From assembly GCF_905220365.1 (NCBI RefSeq), contig NC_061141.1:193501-257500 (forward strand): DNA of 64,000 bases. The letters are read 5' to 3'. Below, in pieces: positions 49,001 through 59,400 of the stretch (the stretch's first letter is position 1; each line of letters starts with the position of its first letter). The position numbers and the translations under genes were made by a program. A model generated the notes under the pieces. It made no database searches and was not told where the DNA came from. It saw only the letters and a list, made by a program, of their open reading frames with translations. This DNA comes from Vanessa cardui (taxonomy: Eukaryota; Arthropoda; Insecta; Lepidoptera; Nymphalidae).

Positions 49001-49341
49001 TCTATGAGTGATGGTGACCACTTACCATTAGGTGGCCCATCTGCTCGTCCACCAATCTATACCATAAAAAAAAAGAAATTAAAAGATTTTTTACACTCGG
49101 GTACGAAATAACGCACAGACTAAATAGTAATCATATATATGTATATCAGGTTTATAATATTATACCAAGTAATTAATTTCTTTGTCAGCACGCAGGAGGC
49201 GACCATCACTTAAGAAATAACGCGGGCAAAGATGTGACGAGATTAATGCGAGCCGCGGGAATGCCCGACTACGTGTTCACAGACGTCTTGAAGCGTTTCA
49301 AAGTTGGGAAAATTGCGAGCGAAGATAAGCCCACTTCATAG
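45985..49341 (+). CDS. gene 1: atypical cytochrome b5-domain protein (exons 45985-46088, 47789-47902, 49189-49341)
   Basis: Three exons with GT-AG introns and compatible phases encode 122 residues plus an incomplete N-terminus. The order is RADFPWPHSFIPINP, a helical linker (VENFERFLDKSQL), then a b5 core with DGRGGRPLYVV, VYDVTEF, HAGGDHHLRNNAGKD and LKRFKVGKI, ending at TAG. Cytochrome b5 domains bind heme through two histidines and carry electrons to desaturases, P450s and similar enzymes. Here the first ligand motif is HAGG rather than HPGG. The second ligand position is Met (codon 49261-49263, MPDY) where His is expected. No membrane anchor is visible. Heme binding is therefore uncertain: it could be His/Met, or the domain may have another role. 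The start is unresolved (see 45776). It is paralogous to the downstream gene. Confidence 0.8.
46274..46524. repeat. fold-back element in gene 1 intron
   Basis: Arms 46274-46342 and 46454-46524 are about 70 bases each and mostly complementary ('tctgacttggctagtcctca' against 'gagaactagccaagtcaga'). The 110-base centre is AT-rich. This is a hairpin-type MITE of unknown family. Confidence 0.8.
46680..46860 (-). repeat. family C repeat, diverged
   Basis: In reverse: 'cggtttgaaaggtgagatag', 'ctacaggcactaggcaac', 'ctatgggcagtggcgatc', 'caccattaggtgtcacat' and 'ggcccgtccgcc'. Part of the middle is missing. Confidence 0.65.
46911..47195. mobile_element. hAT-like MITE in gene 1 intron
   Basis: The left end is cagcagcggatttac. 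The complement of the right end is cagtggcggatttaccaata, the well-known hAT-type end. Flanking 8-mers attttaat (46903-46910) and attgtatt (47196-47203) agree at 6 of 8 positions, as an aged target duplication would. It is 285 bases with no transposase. Confidence 0.7.
47565..47745 (-). mobile_element. second SINE family (tRNA-derived), copy
   Basis: On the minus strand a box-B-like 'gggttcgattttcg' is followed by 'gtcttgggtctgggtgttag', 'cgtcgttacttctgattttc', 'acacaagtgctttagctt' and 'ttgggatcagagtaatg'. The same order is found at 57518 on +. It lies in gene 1's first supported intron (46089-47788). Confidence 0.7.
47789..47902 (+). CDS. gene 1 exon, first half of the b5 domain
   Basis: The acceptor is ttattag and the donor gtaagt. 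It is 114 bases, 38 codons, phase 0 on both sides. It encodes EQRNFKWRELPYYDGRGG and RPLYVVSDGAVYDVTEF, the beta-strands before the heme loop. Codon use is GC-rich at third positions against an AT-rich intron. Confidence 0.85.
48265..48312 (+). mobile_element. possible LINE tail
   Basis: 'cttgtgagcaataaagattt' followed by short attct repeats resembles a retroelement 3' end. Only the tail is visible. Confidence 0.35.
48530..48790 (-). mobile_element. 5'-truncated LINE 3' end (minus strand)
   Basis: On the minus strand: 'gtgggtaccgctggtttttt', 'agtgagtaaacccggtggag', 'ctgggcgcactcggcgtcc' and 'gggggaagcgggtaatgcg', then an A-rich tail at 48551-48572. GC-rich against the intron, like the insert at 22684. 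R1-type LINEs of Lepidoptera have similar ends; that is from memory. The minus frame 48492-48701 is part of it. Confidence 0.6.
48871..49068 (-). repeat. family C repeat
   Basis: In reverse: 'cttggtggtagggctttgtg', 'ggcacaagggacataacaac', 'cccaaggttgatggcacatt', 'ggtgaccacttaccattagg' and 'ggcccatctgctcgtccacc'. It ends in an A-rich stretch near 49070, some 120 bases before the last exon of gene 1. Confidence 0.8.
49189..49341 (+). CDS. gene 1 last exon, heme-loop half of the b5 domain
   Basis: The acceptor is tttgtcag; the exon begins exactly at the His codon of HAGG, contains AGKDVTRLMRAAGMPDYVF, and stops with TAG at 49339-49341. The Met in GMPD replaces the usual His of the GHS motif. 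Confidence 0.87.
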   Translation, partial: HAGGDHHLRNNAGKDVTRLMRAAGMPDYVFTDVLKRFKVGKIASEDKPTS

Positions 49342-49433
49342 AATCCTTCTGTTTGGGAAAAACTGTGCGATGTATTATCGAACGATCACTGTCATAATCT
49401 GACAAGAATATCCTTCATATATTCCTATTTGTA

Positions 49434-49608
49434 ATTTAAATAAAACTAGTTATAACGGATTTGAATCGCGTATATTTATTTATTTTGTTCTTCAAATAGA
49501 CATATGCCACCTTAGTCTACCCGTGACCACAAACGCTGTAAAGTGCTCGAAACGTCGGGATGCCAAAAAAACGCGATTCAAATCCGTTATAACTAGTTTT
49601 ATTTAAAT
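49434..49608. mobile_element. element with 38-bp perfect inverted ends, Penelope-like
   Basis: Arms 49434-49471 and 49571-49608 are perfect reverse complements (core actagttataacggatttga on +). The centre contains 'cgctgtaaagtgctcgaaac' followed by gtcggga. The string cgaaacgtc (49548-49556) matches the GAAAC-GUC part of minimal hammerhead ribozymes known from Penelope-like retroelements, but the CUGAUGA half is not intact. Assignment is tentative. Confidence 0.55.
49439..49444 (+). terminator. polyadenylation signal for gene 1
   Basis: AATAAA lies 98 bases after the stop codon. It falls inside the left arm of the inverted repeat 49434-49608, so the transcript end may be supplied by a transposon. 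Confidence 0.55.
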
Positions 49609-49726
49609 GTGTAATAATCGCGAAAATTTAAGACAACATTCCTATGTGTAATATAGAACACCAAATGTATTTAAGTTGACTTTAAAAAAGGCACGGGCAA
49701 CTGAGAGTCCGTGTTGTTAAATTAAT

Positions 49727-49935
49727 CATCATCCTCCTGCCCTTATCCCAATTTTATTTGGGGTCGGCGCAGCATGTCTTCTCCTTCCATACCTCTCCGT
49801 CAGACGTCATCTCACAAGTAACATTCTTTCTAACCATATCGCCTTTCACACAATCCATCCATCATTTCCTTGGTGGTCCTCTACCTCTATATTCATCCAC
49901 ATTCATGCTCAAGGCCTTCCTCCCAATATGTTCCT
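49727..49935 (-). mobile_element. RTE-like LINE ORF2 C-terminal fragment
   Basis: It is closely related to 53765-53990. The minus strand encodes a GRGRPRKRWMDCVKDDM-like basic segment, and the + strand reads 'cctgcccttatcccaatttt', 'tttggggtcggcgcagcatg' and 'cacaatccatccatcatttc'. It breaks off near 49935. Confidence 0.75.
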
Positions 49936-49984
49936 CAATTAAATTTAAAAAAAAAGAATATCCTTCAGACTGATTTCAGACATA

Positions 49985-50297
49985 ACAACAAACAACAACA
50001 ACAACAGCCTGTAAATTTCCACTGCTGGGCTAAAGGCCTCCTCTCCCTTTGAGGAGAAGGTTTGGAACATATTCCACCACGCTATTCCAATGCGGGTTGG
50101 TAGAATACACATGTGGCAGAATTTCTATGAAATTTGTCCATGCAGGTTTCCTCACGATGTTTTCCTTCACCGCTGAGCACGAGATGAATTATAAAGACAA
50201 ATTAAGCACATGAATCAGCGGTGCTTGCCGGGGTTTGAACCCGCAAACATCGGTTAAGATGCACGCGTTCTAACCACTGGTCCATCTCGACTCTGTC
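49985..50297 (-). mobile_element. full-length tRNA-derived SINE
   Basis: Complete on the minus strand: box A (tggaccagtggttag), box B (gggtttgaaccc on +), the 'ctcagcggtgaaggaaaaca' middle, and the tail with 'cagcctgtaaatttccactg' on +. It is preceded by a caa-repeat (49986-50006), the SINE's own ttg tail. Confidence 0.92.
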
Positions 50298-53200
50298 AAA
50301 ATAAATGGTCTATTTGTTTATGTATGTCTCTCATAATAAAATATGGTGTAAAAGATATTGTAGAGCACAAATGTGTTGGCTCATGCAAGTGCACTGTTTG
50401 TCCCCTCATTCCTAGATTTTACTGTATCTGTGTACATCCTGTGAGGTTCCGTAGTCCTCGAGATTGGATTGTAAAACAATGCATCGTTATCTGACTTGAA
50501 ATGTCATCGTAGCACCTAAAACGTACCTACTCGTGCGGAAAAATCCCGGCCCTTCAGTCGGGCGATAATTGAACTGTAACAGACACACCCAAACCTTACC
50601 GAAACTTTTGTTTTATAGATATTAAGGTCAATAATTATTGATGATGATATACATAATAATTGTAAAAGTTATAGCTTAAAACTAAAGCAAATGGAAACGT
50701 TATATGTTAAACGCCTTGCTCATAACGGTGAGTTAATTTACGTCGCATAAACCTTAAACAATCTTGCGCTTTGCCTTTTTTATTATATTTTAGGGAAACA
50801 AACAATAAGATAAACTTATGGGATATTAATATATAAAATTACATATAATTATTTTTATTAGTTAGTTTATCATAAGATCTTTTCCGATACTCGGATTTGA
50901 CTTAGAATCACAAATAAATAATTACAACATATTATATCATACACAGCATACAACCGTAATTCGTTTTTACAAGTGAGATACGATTTAAAACAGAATCGTT
51001 TTGCAGCTTTTACTTATCATGATAACCTCCACAAACGAGCCTCCGCTGTCCGCAAAAGATCATTGTGACGTTAATTATTTCGTAAAGTCTCGTGTTCCCC
51101 CCGAGAGGCTCTATATTAACAACCGGAACCAAGTGCTGAGTGGTCCGCTGTGTTCAAAGAGATTTTTAAGCGAATACTAAATAATGATAAATTATGTCTA
51201 TATTTTCAGTATTCATCGTCCACACAACTAAAACCTTACAACCCCTCACAGTGTATCTCCCTGCAGTTGGTCATAAATCGTAATATACTTATAAAAAATG
51301 TATATTACAAATACTAAAAAGAAAAAAAATTAAAAAACGTAATTAATGACTAACTGTGTATTTTTGTAAAGCCACACTGTTATTAGGAAGTAATTTAACA
51401 GTAACATAAGCCTCTCCTGGATCGGATCCCTTGTCTTTCCTAAGGTTTATAACAATAAGATAATGATAAATAGAGAAGCGACTCAAATTTGAGTTGAGAC
51501 TGTATTTGCGTATACAGTTGTGGAGTGCAGTATCTCCTGTAAAGTTGTTTAGAACTAGCTTTTCGTTCGACTTCATACAAAAATCATGTTCCTTTTCTAT
51601 CACAATAGAAATTTATAATAAAACGTATTAATTCTAAAATAACCTTATGATCCAAAGATCTCCTTCCTAGGTTCAGTAGGTTAATCTGTTTCTGTCAATA
51701 CAAACTATTAAATATTTATAAGTATAGATATAGTTTTATAACTTGTTACAGAAATTTTAAATCATTGTAGAATTAGAAGAAACTTGAACACAATATGTAT
51801 AATATGTATGTATAATTAAAAAATACCCATCGTTAATCATAACCTGATGTAATATAGCATTTTAATTATAAAAACAAGGCTTTCATTTTATATACACTAT
51901 CGACATATAAATAAATTAATAAGTATTTTTAATAATTTAGAAAAATATAAACATTATTTTTTCAACATATTTGCTGCAGTTGTCCTTAAGTGGAGTGCCA
52001 GCTTTGACTGTCCATTGTACACTATACAATTATTTTGTTTTATTTAGAGTACAATAAAGTATAATATCGTTAATAGTACCCAAATAAATACATAAAGATA
52101 ATACCAATATAACGTTAACTTATCTCGGTTGTACTATGAATCAGATTATCGGCGTATAATACAGTGTGTATTGCATTTTTGAATGATTCGCTACGTGACG
52201 GCGTCGTTATCTCATCACGTCGATACACTATCAGTGCTAGAGTGGCCGCTGATAGAAGAATACGGACTTGAAGGTGAGGAATACATATTAATATAAATAA
52301 TATCAATTTAAAGAAATTAAAAATTAAATTTATGCAAAAATCTCTAAAACGGTTCCTGTTAATGTGGAGACGAAACCTAGAGTTTATTTTCATTTATTTC
52401 AGGAACAAAGTTGGAAAGTTTCATTCAAATCTTTCAATCAAATCCTCTTTTTAAACATATATTTAAAGTATACGTCAAAAAAATAATATTTTAATCAATA
52501 CTTTTAACTTATCATACAATGAAAATATATTTCTTCTTGTTTATTTAATTTTACACATTTTAACACATTTATTTACTAAACTTTAATTGAAAGCCATAAA
52601 ATAGCGGCGAATCAAATTGGTGGGGTGAAAAATATTTATATTTTTTGCAAATTAAAATACAATTTTGTAATTTGAAAGTATTGCGTACGGTAATAATTCA
52701 CTTCTATCGAGGTATGTGTTTGTATATCTACAAATGTATAATAGTTATACATTTCGTTAGTAATGGTTCGTAAGAGGAACCGTTGAGTAACAGGTTTCTC
52801 TAGGTTGTTAGTGGCCCGTGATAGGCTTTACCGGACTGCTCGGACCCAACCACAGTCGGTGGTGCAGTCCGTAGTATTAGTATGTTGTATTCCTGATTTG
52901 AAGATTGAGATGTGGAAAGATTGACCAGGGACATGTGGGTTATACTTCTTTCAGTGTCACAGTGTATTAGGAAATGTTATCTTACCGAAACATACCATAT
53001 GAGGTTTGTCTTCAGATAATCAATTTAAAAAGATGAAGATATCAAATTTACTGCTATTTGAGATATTACAGGATTAAGTTAAAATTTTAAGCGTCAATAG
53101 TTCAATGGCTTACAGGCCACCTAGTGATATAAATGTCGCAGGGTTGATTCTGACACCGAAGGCTGTTGTTGCAAATATGTATAATTAATTCTCTAATTAA

Positions 53201-53332
53201 TTGAGGGCTTTCTACATTTTTATTCTTTGAGAGTATATTTGTACAATTTGTTTTTTTTATTCTTAAGAGTGTATGAAATCCTATTCCCTATATCCTATTA
53301 AAATTTTCTTTATGTATTTTAATTGTTATTAG
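50298..53332. other. interval between gene 1 and gene 2 coding start
   Basis: No coding exon is seen. A GC-richer patch at 51030-51170 (tccgctgtccgcaaaagatc, gttccccccgagaggctcta) could hold the promoter or 5' leader of gene 2. A degraded tRNA-like SINE head may lie at 53095-53160 ('gcagggttgattctgac'). Frames at 51343-51603 and 52115-52393 (both minus) have no family features. Confidence 0.35.
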
Positions 53333-53452
53333 ATGTCAGAAGTCCAGAGATACACGATAGCGGACGTGGCCAGCCGCAACGGCCGAGGCGGCGCGCCCGT
53401 CTGGCTCATATACAAGGACTCCGTGTACGACGTCACTTCCTATATCCCTGAG
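53333..53452 (+). CDS. gene 2 coding exon 1
   Basis: It starts with ATG immediately after ttattag and ends at gag|gtaaag. 40 codons, GC-rich. It encodes the N-terminal strands up to IPE. Start choice: the first in-frame Met, at the exon edge, gives the usual b5 N-terminus length. Confidence 0.9.
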
Positions 53453-56400
53453 GTAAAGTCAACACTACTAATATTTGCAAGCTAATCTCTTGTTTTGTTA
53501 ATTATGTATTCATACAAACATTTAACGACCAACACTTTCAGTAATGACGTTTACACACTATCTGATGTATCACACTAAGATGGAAATACATTTTTAGGTA
53601 TGTTGAAAATTAATTAAGGCATGTAGTGTAATGTGTATAGCAGTTAACAATCACATATCTACGTATATTGATTTATTCACGATGTAATTCGCTAGGTTCT
53701 TACTTGTGTTGTTAATATTGTTATTATTTTTAAAACACAAACATCTATCATCATGTCTCATACCTCATCATCATCATCATCCTCCTGCCCTTATCCCAAT
53801 TTTATTTGGGGTCGGCGCAGCATGTCTTTTCGTTCCATACTTCTCTGTCAGACGTCATCTCATAAGTAACATTATTTCTAACCATATCATCTTTCACACA
53901 ATCCATCCATCGTTTTCTTGGTCGTCCTCTACCTCTATATCCATCCACATCCATGCCCAAGGCCTTCCTCACACTGTGTTCCTCATTCCTCCGCATTACA
54001 TGCCCCTACCATGATAACCGCCTTCCACATAACTTCTCGACTATCGGTGTCACTTTAAAACTTCCTGTTATGTTCCTGTTATACTCATTCCTTAATCTAT
54101 CCATTCGCGTAACACCACACATTCCTCTTAACATTCTCATCTCCGCAACATGCAACTGTCTTTCAGTTTTCCGTTTTGTAACCCAACACTCTGATCCATA
54201 TGGAATAGCAGGTCTGATCATGGTCTTATCGATCTTATTTTTTTTATTCATCTTGAAAAGGGAATTACTGCTGAGCCTTATGAAGTCTTGGCACACTATT
54301 GTATGTATAGTATAAAGTAGTACTCAGCCTGTAATGCATCACTACTGAGGCCCCTCGTCTTGTTTAGTGTGGAGCTCATATCTCCTTATTGTTCCGTAAC
54401 AAGGAAAAGAAAAAAACTTCCAAATTTTTTAAAATCCGAACACATAATTAATAATAATTTTCAGTTAAGATCCATGAATTCAAACCACCATGCCATCGCG
54501 GCTTCACATTGATATGTAGAGGAAAATATCTCACATTAATAAAAATAATACAAGAACATGCAACATTTTTTTATTACTTAAACAGATAAACAAAAAATTA
54601 GGCAGATAAGTTAATGATATTAACGTAAGTCATTAATCAATAAAACTGGAAAAATCTACTTATTGATTGTACAGTAAAGCGCAAGCGATAATACCTAAGA
54701 CTTTTGGTTTTCACAGACTGTCGACATGATGCCTTATAGATAATGTCGGGTCTGTATCGACGCCGACTCAATTATATTTTGAATTGAGTAATGTTCTTGC
54801 ATAGAGCTATTCCTTATATTAAACATCACATCTAGACCGCAACGAACATCTGGGACTACTCCAAACTAAATACCGAACTACATATGAAAGAACAATTCAA
54901 AAGTTTTTTTTTCTAATATCGAATTAAGATAAAACCTATTGTTTCTTTTTTGTGTCCACGATTTTACAAACTATAGCAGATGTTTTCTTTTCCGATTTAT
55001 TTATAGTAAAAGTACACTTCTGACCGAATTTCTCATGATTTATTTTTTTGGTGGTACCATGTTCCAGCCCGCCTGTGAAGTAACCACCAAACATCAGATA
55101 TTCTATCGCCAAACTGAAAGGCGAGTGAGTGAATGTAACAAGAAGCACAACTGATATATTATTATAGTTCCTAAGGTTCCCAGGTCGTTGGCACACTATA
55201 ACATTAAATTTTTAACTTTGCCGTTTCGTAAATTCAAATATGTAGTTTGTAAAAAATACATTGGTAAAAAAGGCATATTATTCGATAAAAGATTTTATAG
55301 ATGATAAAAAGCGTGGAGTTAATACCTGTTGACTCCCAAGCAGGATATATTAATTTAAATAATTTTATTTAACTAACTTGACTTTGGATTTTTTAAAATG
55401 TTGAAAAAGAGTAACTACTGAGTTTCTTGCCGGTTCTTCTTGGTAGAATCTACTTTCCAAAACGGTGGTAGCTTCACTTAATTGTTAAATGACGATTCAA
55501 AAGTGCTTGTAAAAGCCTTAGATACTCTAAATGCAGCCTCACTCTCACAGACAAAAAGACCTTTGAGAAATCAGGTTTAAGGCCTAGAGTTTCACATGCT
55601 TTCCGAGCCACGAAACATGTTTCCGTGCTACGAAAAAATAAATAAATTTAATAATCCCGACCATTCAGGTGGGATGCATCCACAGCTATAGTTAAGTCAA
55701 CCACTAAACCGATGAGAGAGATCTAGTCAGTTGTTGGGAATGTATAACTATTTTTGCAATTTAAATTTTAAATCCTAACAATCAATGTTTTCAATCCTAT
55801 GTTGGAGTTTCTAAGGCATTATTTAAATATTTTCGTACCCATTTTTTTGTTATGAGTATTTAGGTATTTCATATTATTTGTTCATTATAAAAATTGTCGG
55901 AAATGTATCGATAGATAACTTCGGTATGTATTATGCTGTTTATCATTTGGAAATCTAATCAATTATCACTAAAATTACCGAAACACTGTCATAACATGTG
56001 CCATAAACGTGACCAAAATGAGTTCCTAGTGCATGAGTCAGCGTTATTTTGAATACTCAAGTTTAGTCTAAACTGAACCTTCTTTGTCTTCGAAACTCAG
56101 AAGAAAATGAAGAAGATAAGAATAACTATTCGGAGGTATAATTTAACTCTCGAATTGATTATATAATAAATATACAAAGGCTAGTAAAACTAAGATAAAT
56201 TTATAACACAATGATATTAAATAAACTCGTTAAAAGACAGGGCAAAGCTTACAATTAAATGTAAACGTATTCAACAGACAGCAAACTCTCTACAAAGTCC
56301 ACAGAGTCAAAAAGTATCGATTATCAACGAGTTTTAAAGTATTGTAACTTGGATTCCCAATATATTCCGCGGCGCCTCTCGAGAGCTCTGCAAACTGGAA

Positions 56401-59400
56401 GTTTCTTATCTTGTAGTATTTAGTATGAATTAAATGCATTCGTTGATAATTTTATATAAAGTCAAATATATCATTTAATATTACGATTATGTTTAGTCTG
56501 CATTTTTTTCTGCCTTCACCGGATAATATTGAAAATGGCTTGTATCTTAAAAGTATTTTTATTACATTATAAAATATTGTATAAATAACCCCTGAGTCAT
56601 AACGAGAAAAAGTTACTCTTTGCGCGGCATTATATATGAAAGGATTTTTGGAAATATCTTTTTAAAGACAAGTTAACTGTGTATGACTTTTGCTCGTACA
56701 AAGTCGGGTCGGCAATTAGTATAACATAAGCTTAAAATCAAGCTGTATAATTCTCTAACATACTTTATTGCAGTAGACTCTTCCAAGCACATTTAAGTTG
56801 TCATTTTACAGCCTTAAGCTAGGCTACGACAAGTTCAAAATAAAGTTGAAACAAAAAAAAAATTTAAAGAATATTTTTTAATATTCATGTTTCCTTTATG
56901 CTGATATATTAAAGTAAAAATTCATTAATCTTCTTGGGTCAACCAATGGAATTAAGTTTTGTAATGGAATTAAATAAGAATGGCAATAATTACTGGCAAA
57001 GTTTGATGCACTTCCGTGTAAAAGGGCTATTAGTTACGCGCCCAGTGGCGGTCACTGTCTCTGTTTCGGTGGCGTAATAGCAAAGGGGGTCAACCCTCAT
57101 TGTTAGCTATTGTAGTAAGTGGTCACCTAATTTGGGGACCCTAATTAGAGACCCTGATCATGGCAGAGTTTTTTTAATGACATAGATATCGTAAAATTGC
57201 CATGAATACACTCGAAAGAAAAAACGATAAAGTTTATTTGCGACACGAATAATTTCTAATTTAAAAACAAATATATACCTGACAAAAATAGAGAATTGTG
57301 TAAGTTACACAATACTCAATTTAAATAAAAAACATCAAAAAGAGTTTTTTTTGAAGCAATGACAGCAATCGAGTCCCGAGTAGGTGGTACCATCCAGTTT
57401 CCAAGTAGGGTCTCGAAACATAACGTTGATTGTTAATGTTAATGATTATCTATGTGGCCGTGAAAGGTTGAGCAATCTATCTTAGTGTTTCTTGAATACT
57501 TCGGTTTTTGTTTTTTTGACGACCTCCCCGGTCATTCTGAGGTCCCGAGTTCGATTCCCGGCCGAGTCAATGTAGATTACCATTAATTTTCTATGTTGTC
57601 TTGGGTCTGGGTGTATGTGGTACCGTCGTTACTTCTGATTTCCATAACACAAGTGCTTCAGCTACTTACATTGGGATCAGAGTAATGTATGTGATGTTGT
57701 CTCATATTTACTATTTATTTATTTTTGTTTTTTTATTTTTTATTAAATTGAATAAAGCAAAGGTCTATTAAGCCACTGAATTACAAATGGTCCAATACTC
57801 ATAGACATTTATACTTGAAAAACATATAAATCAAAATCCATTCCTTACTCATTGACACTTATATGTATAAATGTAAATATTTATTCAATATCCGTCGCAT
57901 TGACCTTCTAAGGGTCCAAAAATCAACCGTTTTTTTTTGATGTTTTGTTATGCTCCTTGGCCATTTTAATATGTGAATGAACTTCATTTAAAATTTTATT
58001 TATATTAAATGACATAAGAGATGAAATCGTAATCACGACTTAAATCTTGCAGCATCCCGGCGGCGACGTGATCTCAGAAGAGGCCGGCAAAGACGCCACG
58101 AGAGCCTTCGACGACGTGGACCACAGCTCCGACGCCGTCACCATATTAAAGAAATATAAAATTGGTGAAATCGTTGAGGTGAGAGGGTTCTTGCTCTTGT
58201 TTATAATATTTTAGCAAGTATAAAAAGTTGCATAAAGAAAATAAATTATTCTAATATTGTTTATGATAAGAGCGAGCAGTATAAGCTTTATTATAATTTC
58301 TTAATTTTACTTCTTCGTATTCTTAATCGATTTCGAATCAATCGATTCGAATCGATAAAGGCAGATGCAATTTTTCGTCATTCGTCGACAAGTAATCTTG
58401 TCATCGACATCATTAGGAATCATCAAGAATTCTGATTTAGAACAAAACATTTCTGTCATGTATATACCCCAGTGGACATATACATTTATTAAGTATATTC
58501 ATATGAAGAAGGGAAGGGAGTCGAGATGGCCCAGTGATTAGAACGCGTGCATCTTAACCGATGATTGCGGGTTCAAATTTCAAATTTCAAATTTCATAGA
58601 AATTCTGCCACATGTGTATTCCACCAACCCGCATTGCAGCAGCGTGGTGGAATATGTTCCAAGCCTTCTTCTCAAAGGGAGAGGAGGCCTTTAGCCCAGC
58701 AGAGGGAATTTACAGGCTGTTGTTGTATATGAAGAAAACACACCTGTTAAACTTCATATATTTTTGTGTCAGTATTGTTTACTAATGTATCATTAATATA
58801 ACCCTAATATAATAAAATAATGATTGTTTCATAATAAAAAGCGCAAACAAGTTTATTAGGATAATCACACTAACTTACCATTAAACCGAACCTATAAGGA
58901 GCGCAATGGGTCAATAACGTTAACGAAACCCGTAACGCAGAAACATTTCCTATTGCTTATTGTGAAAGCTAAACTAGTAATGATGTAGTTTCGATAATCG
59001 TGTTAAGTGCTGGGCGCTATTGCCCGCTTGCCCTTTCAGACTCACTGTGTTCCCTTGAAAGCGCGTTTATTAAGAAAACGTGTACAAAACGCACAAACTA
59101 AAGCGTTTGTTTCAATAAATTACGATTTACTTGTATTAAGAATTAAGATGTATGTACGCTCTTACCTTATTGCTAGACATGACGAAACTGAAATCTTTTA
59201 CATTGATTTAAATAGATTCTGTTGTATAAATCTAAATTTTACTTTAGTAAAATAAAATCATCACACGTGTAAAGGCGCTCTAAGTTATAACTTTGTCGAG
59301 AACTTTCATTTCCCCTGGCAAATAAACCGTGCCTAGTTTAGCTTTAGAGAATGATTTGTTGTATAAGATCAAAATGAAGAAATGGCAAGTTTTAAGTATA

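Noticed and set aside
49541..49560. An intact hammerhead ribozyme
   Set aside because: Only the GAAAC-GUC half is recognisable; the CUGAUGA core and a stem II hairpin are not present.
53762..53783. Short tca repeats as a CRISPR or regulatory array
   Set aside because: Simple trinucleotide tract at the end of a LINE remnant, without spacers.
53953..54315. 120-codon + strand frame, the longest in the region
   Set aside because: It is the antisense shadow of an RTE-like LINE whose minus-strand reading has clear family motifs.
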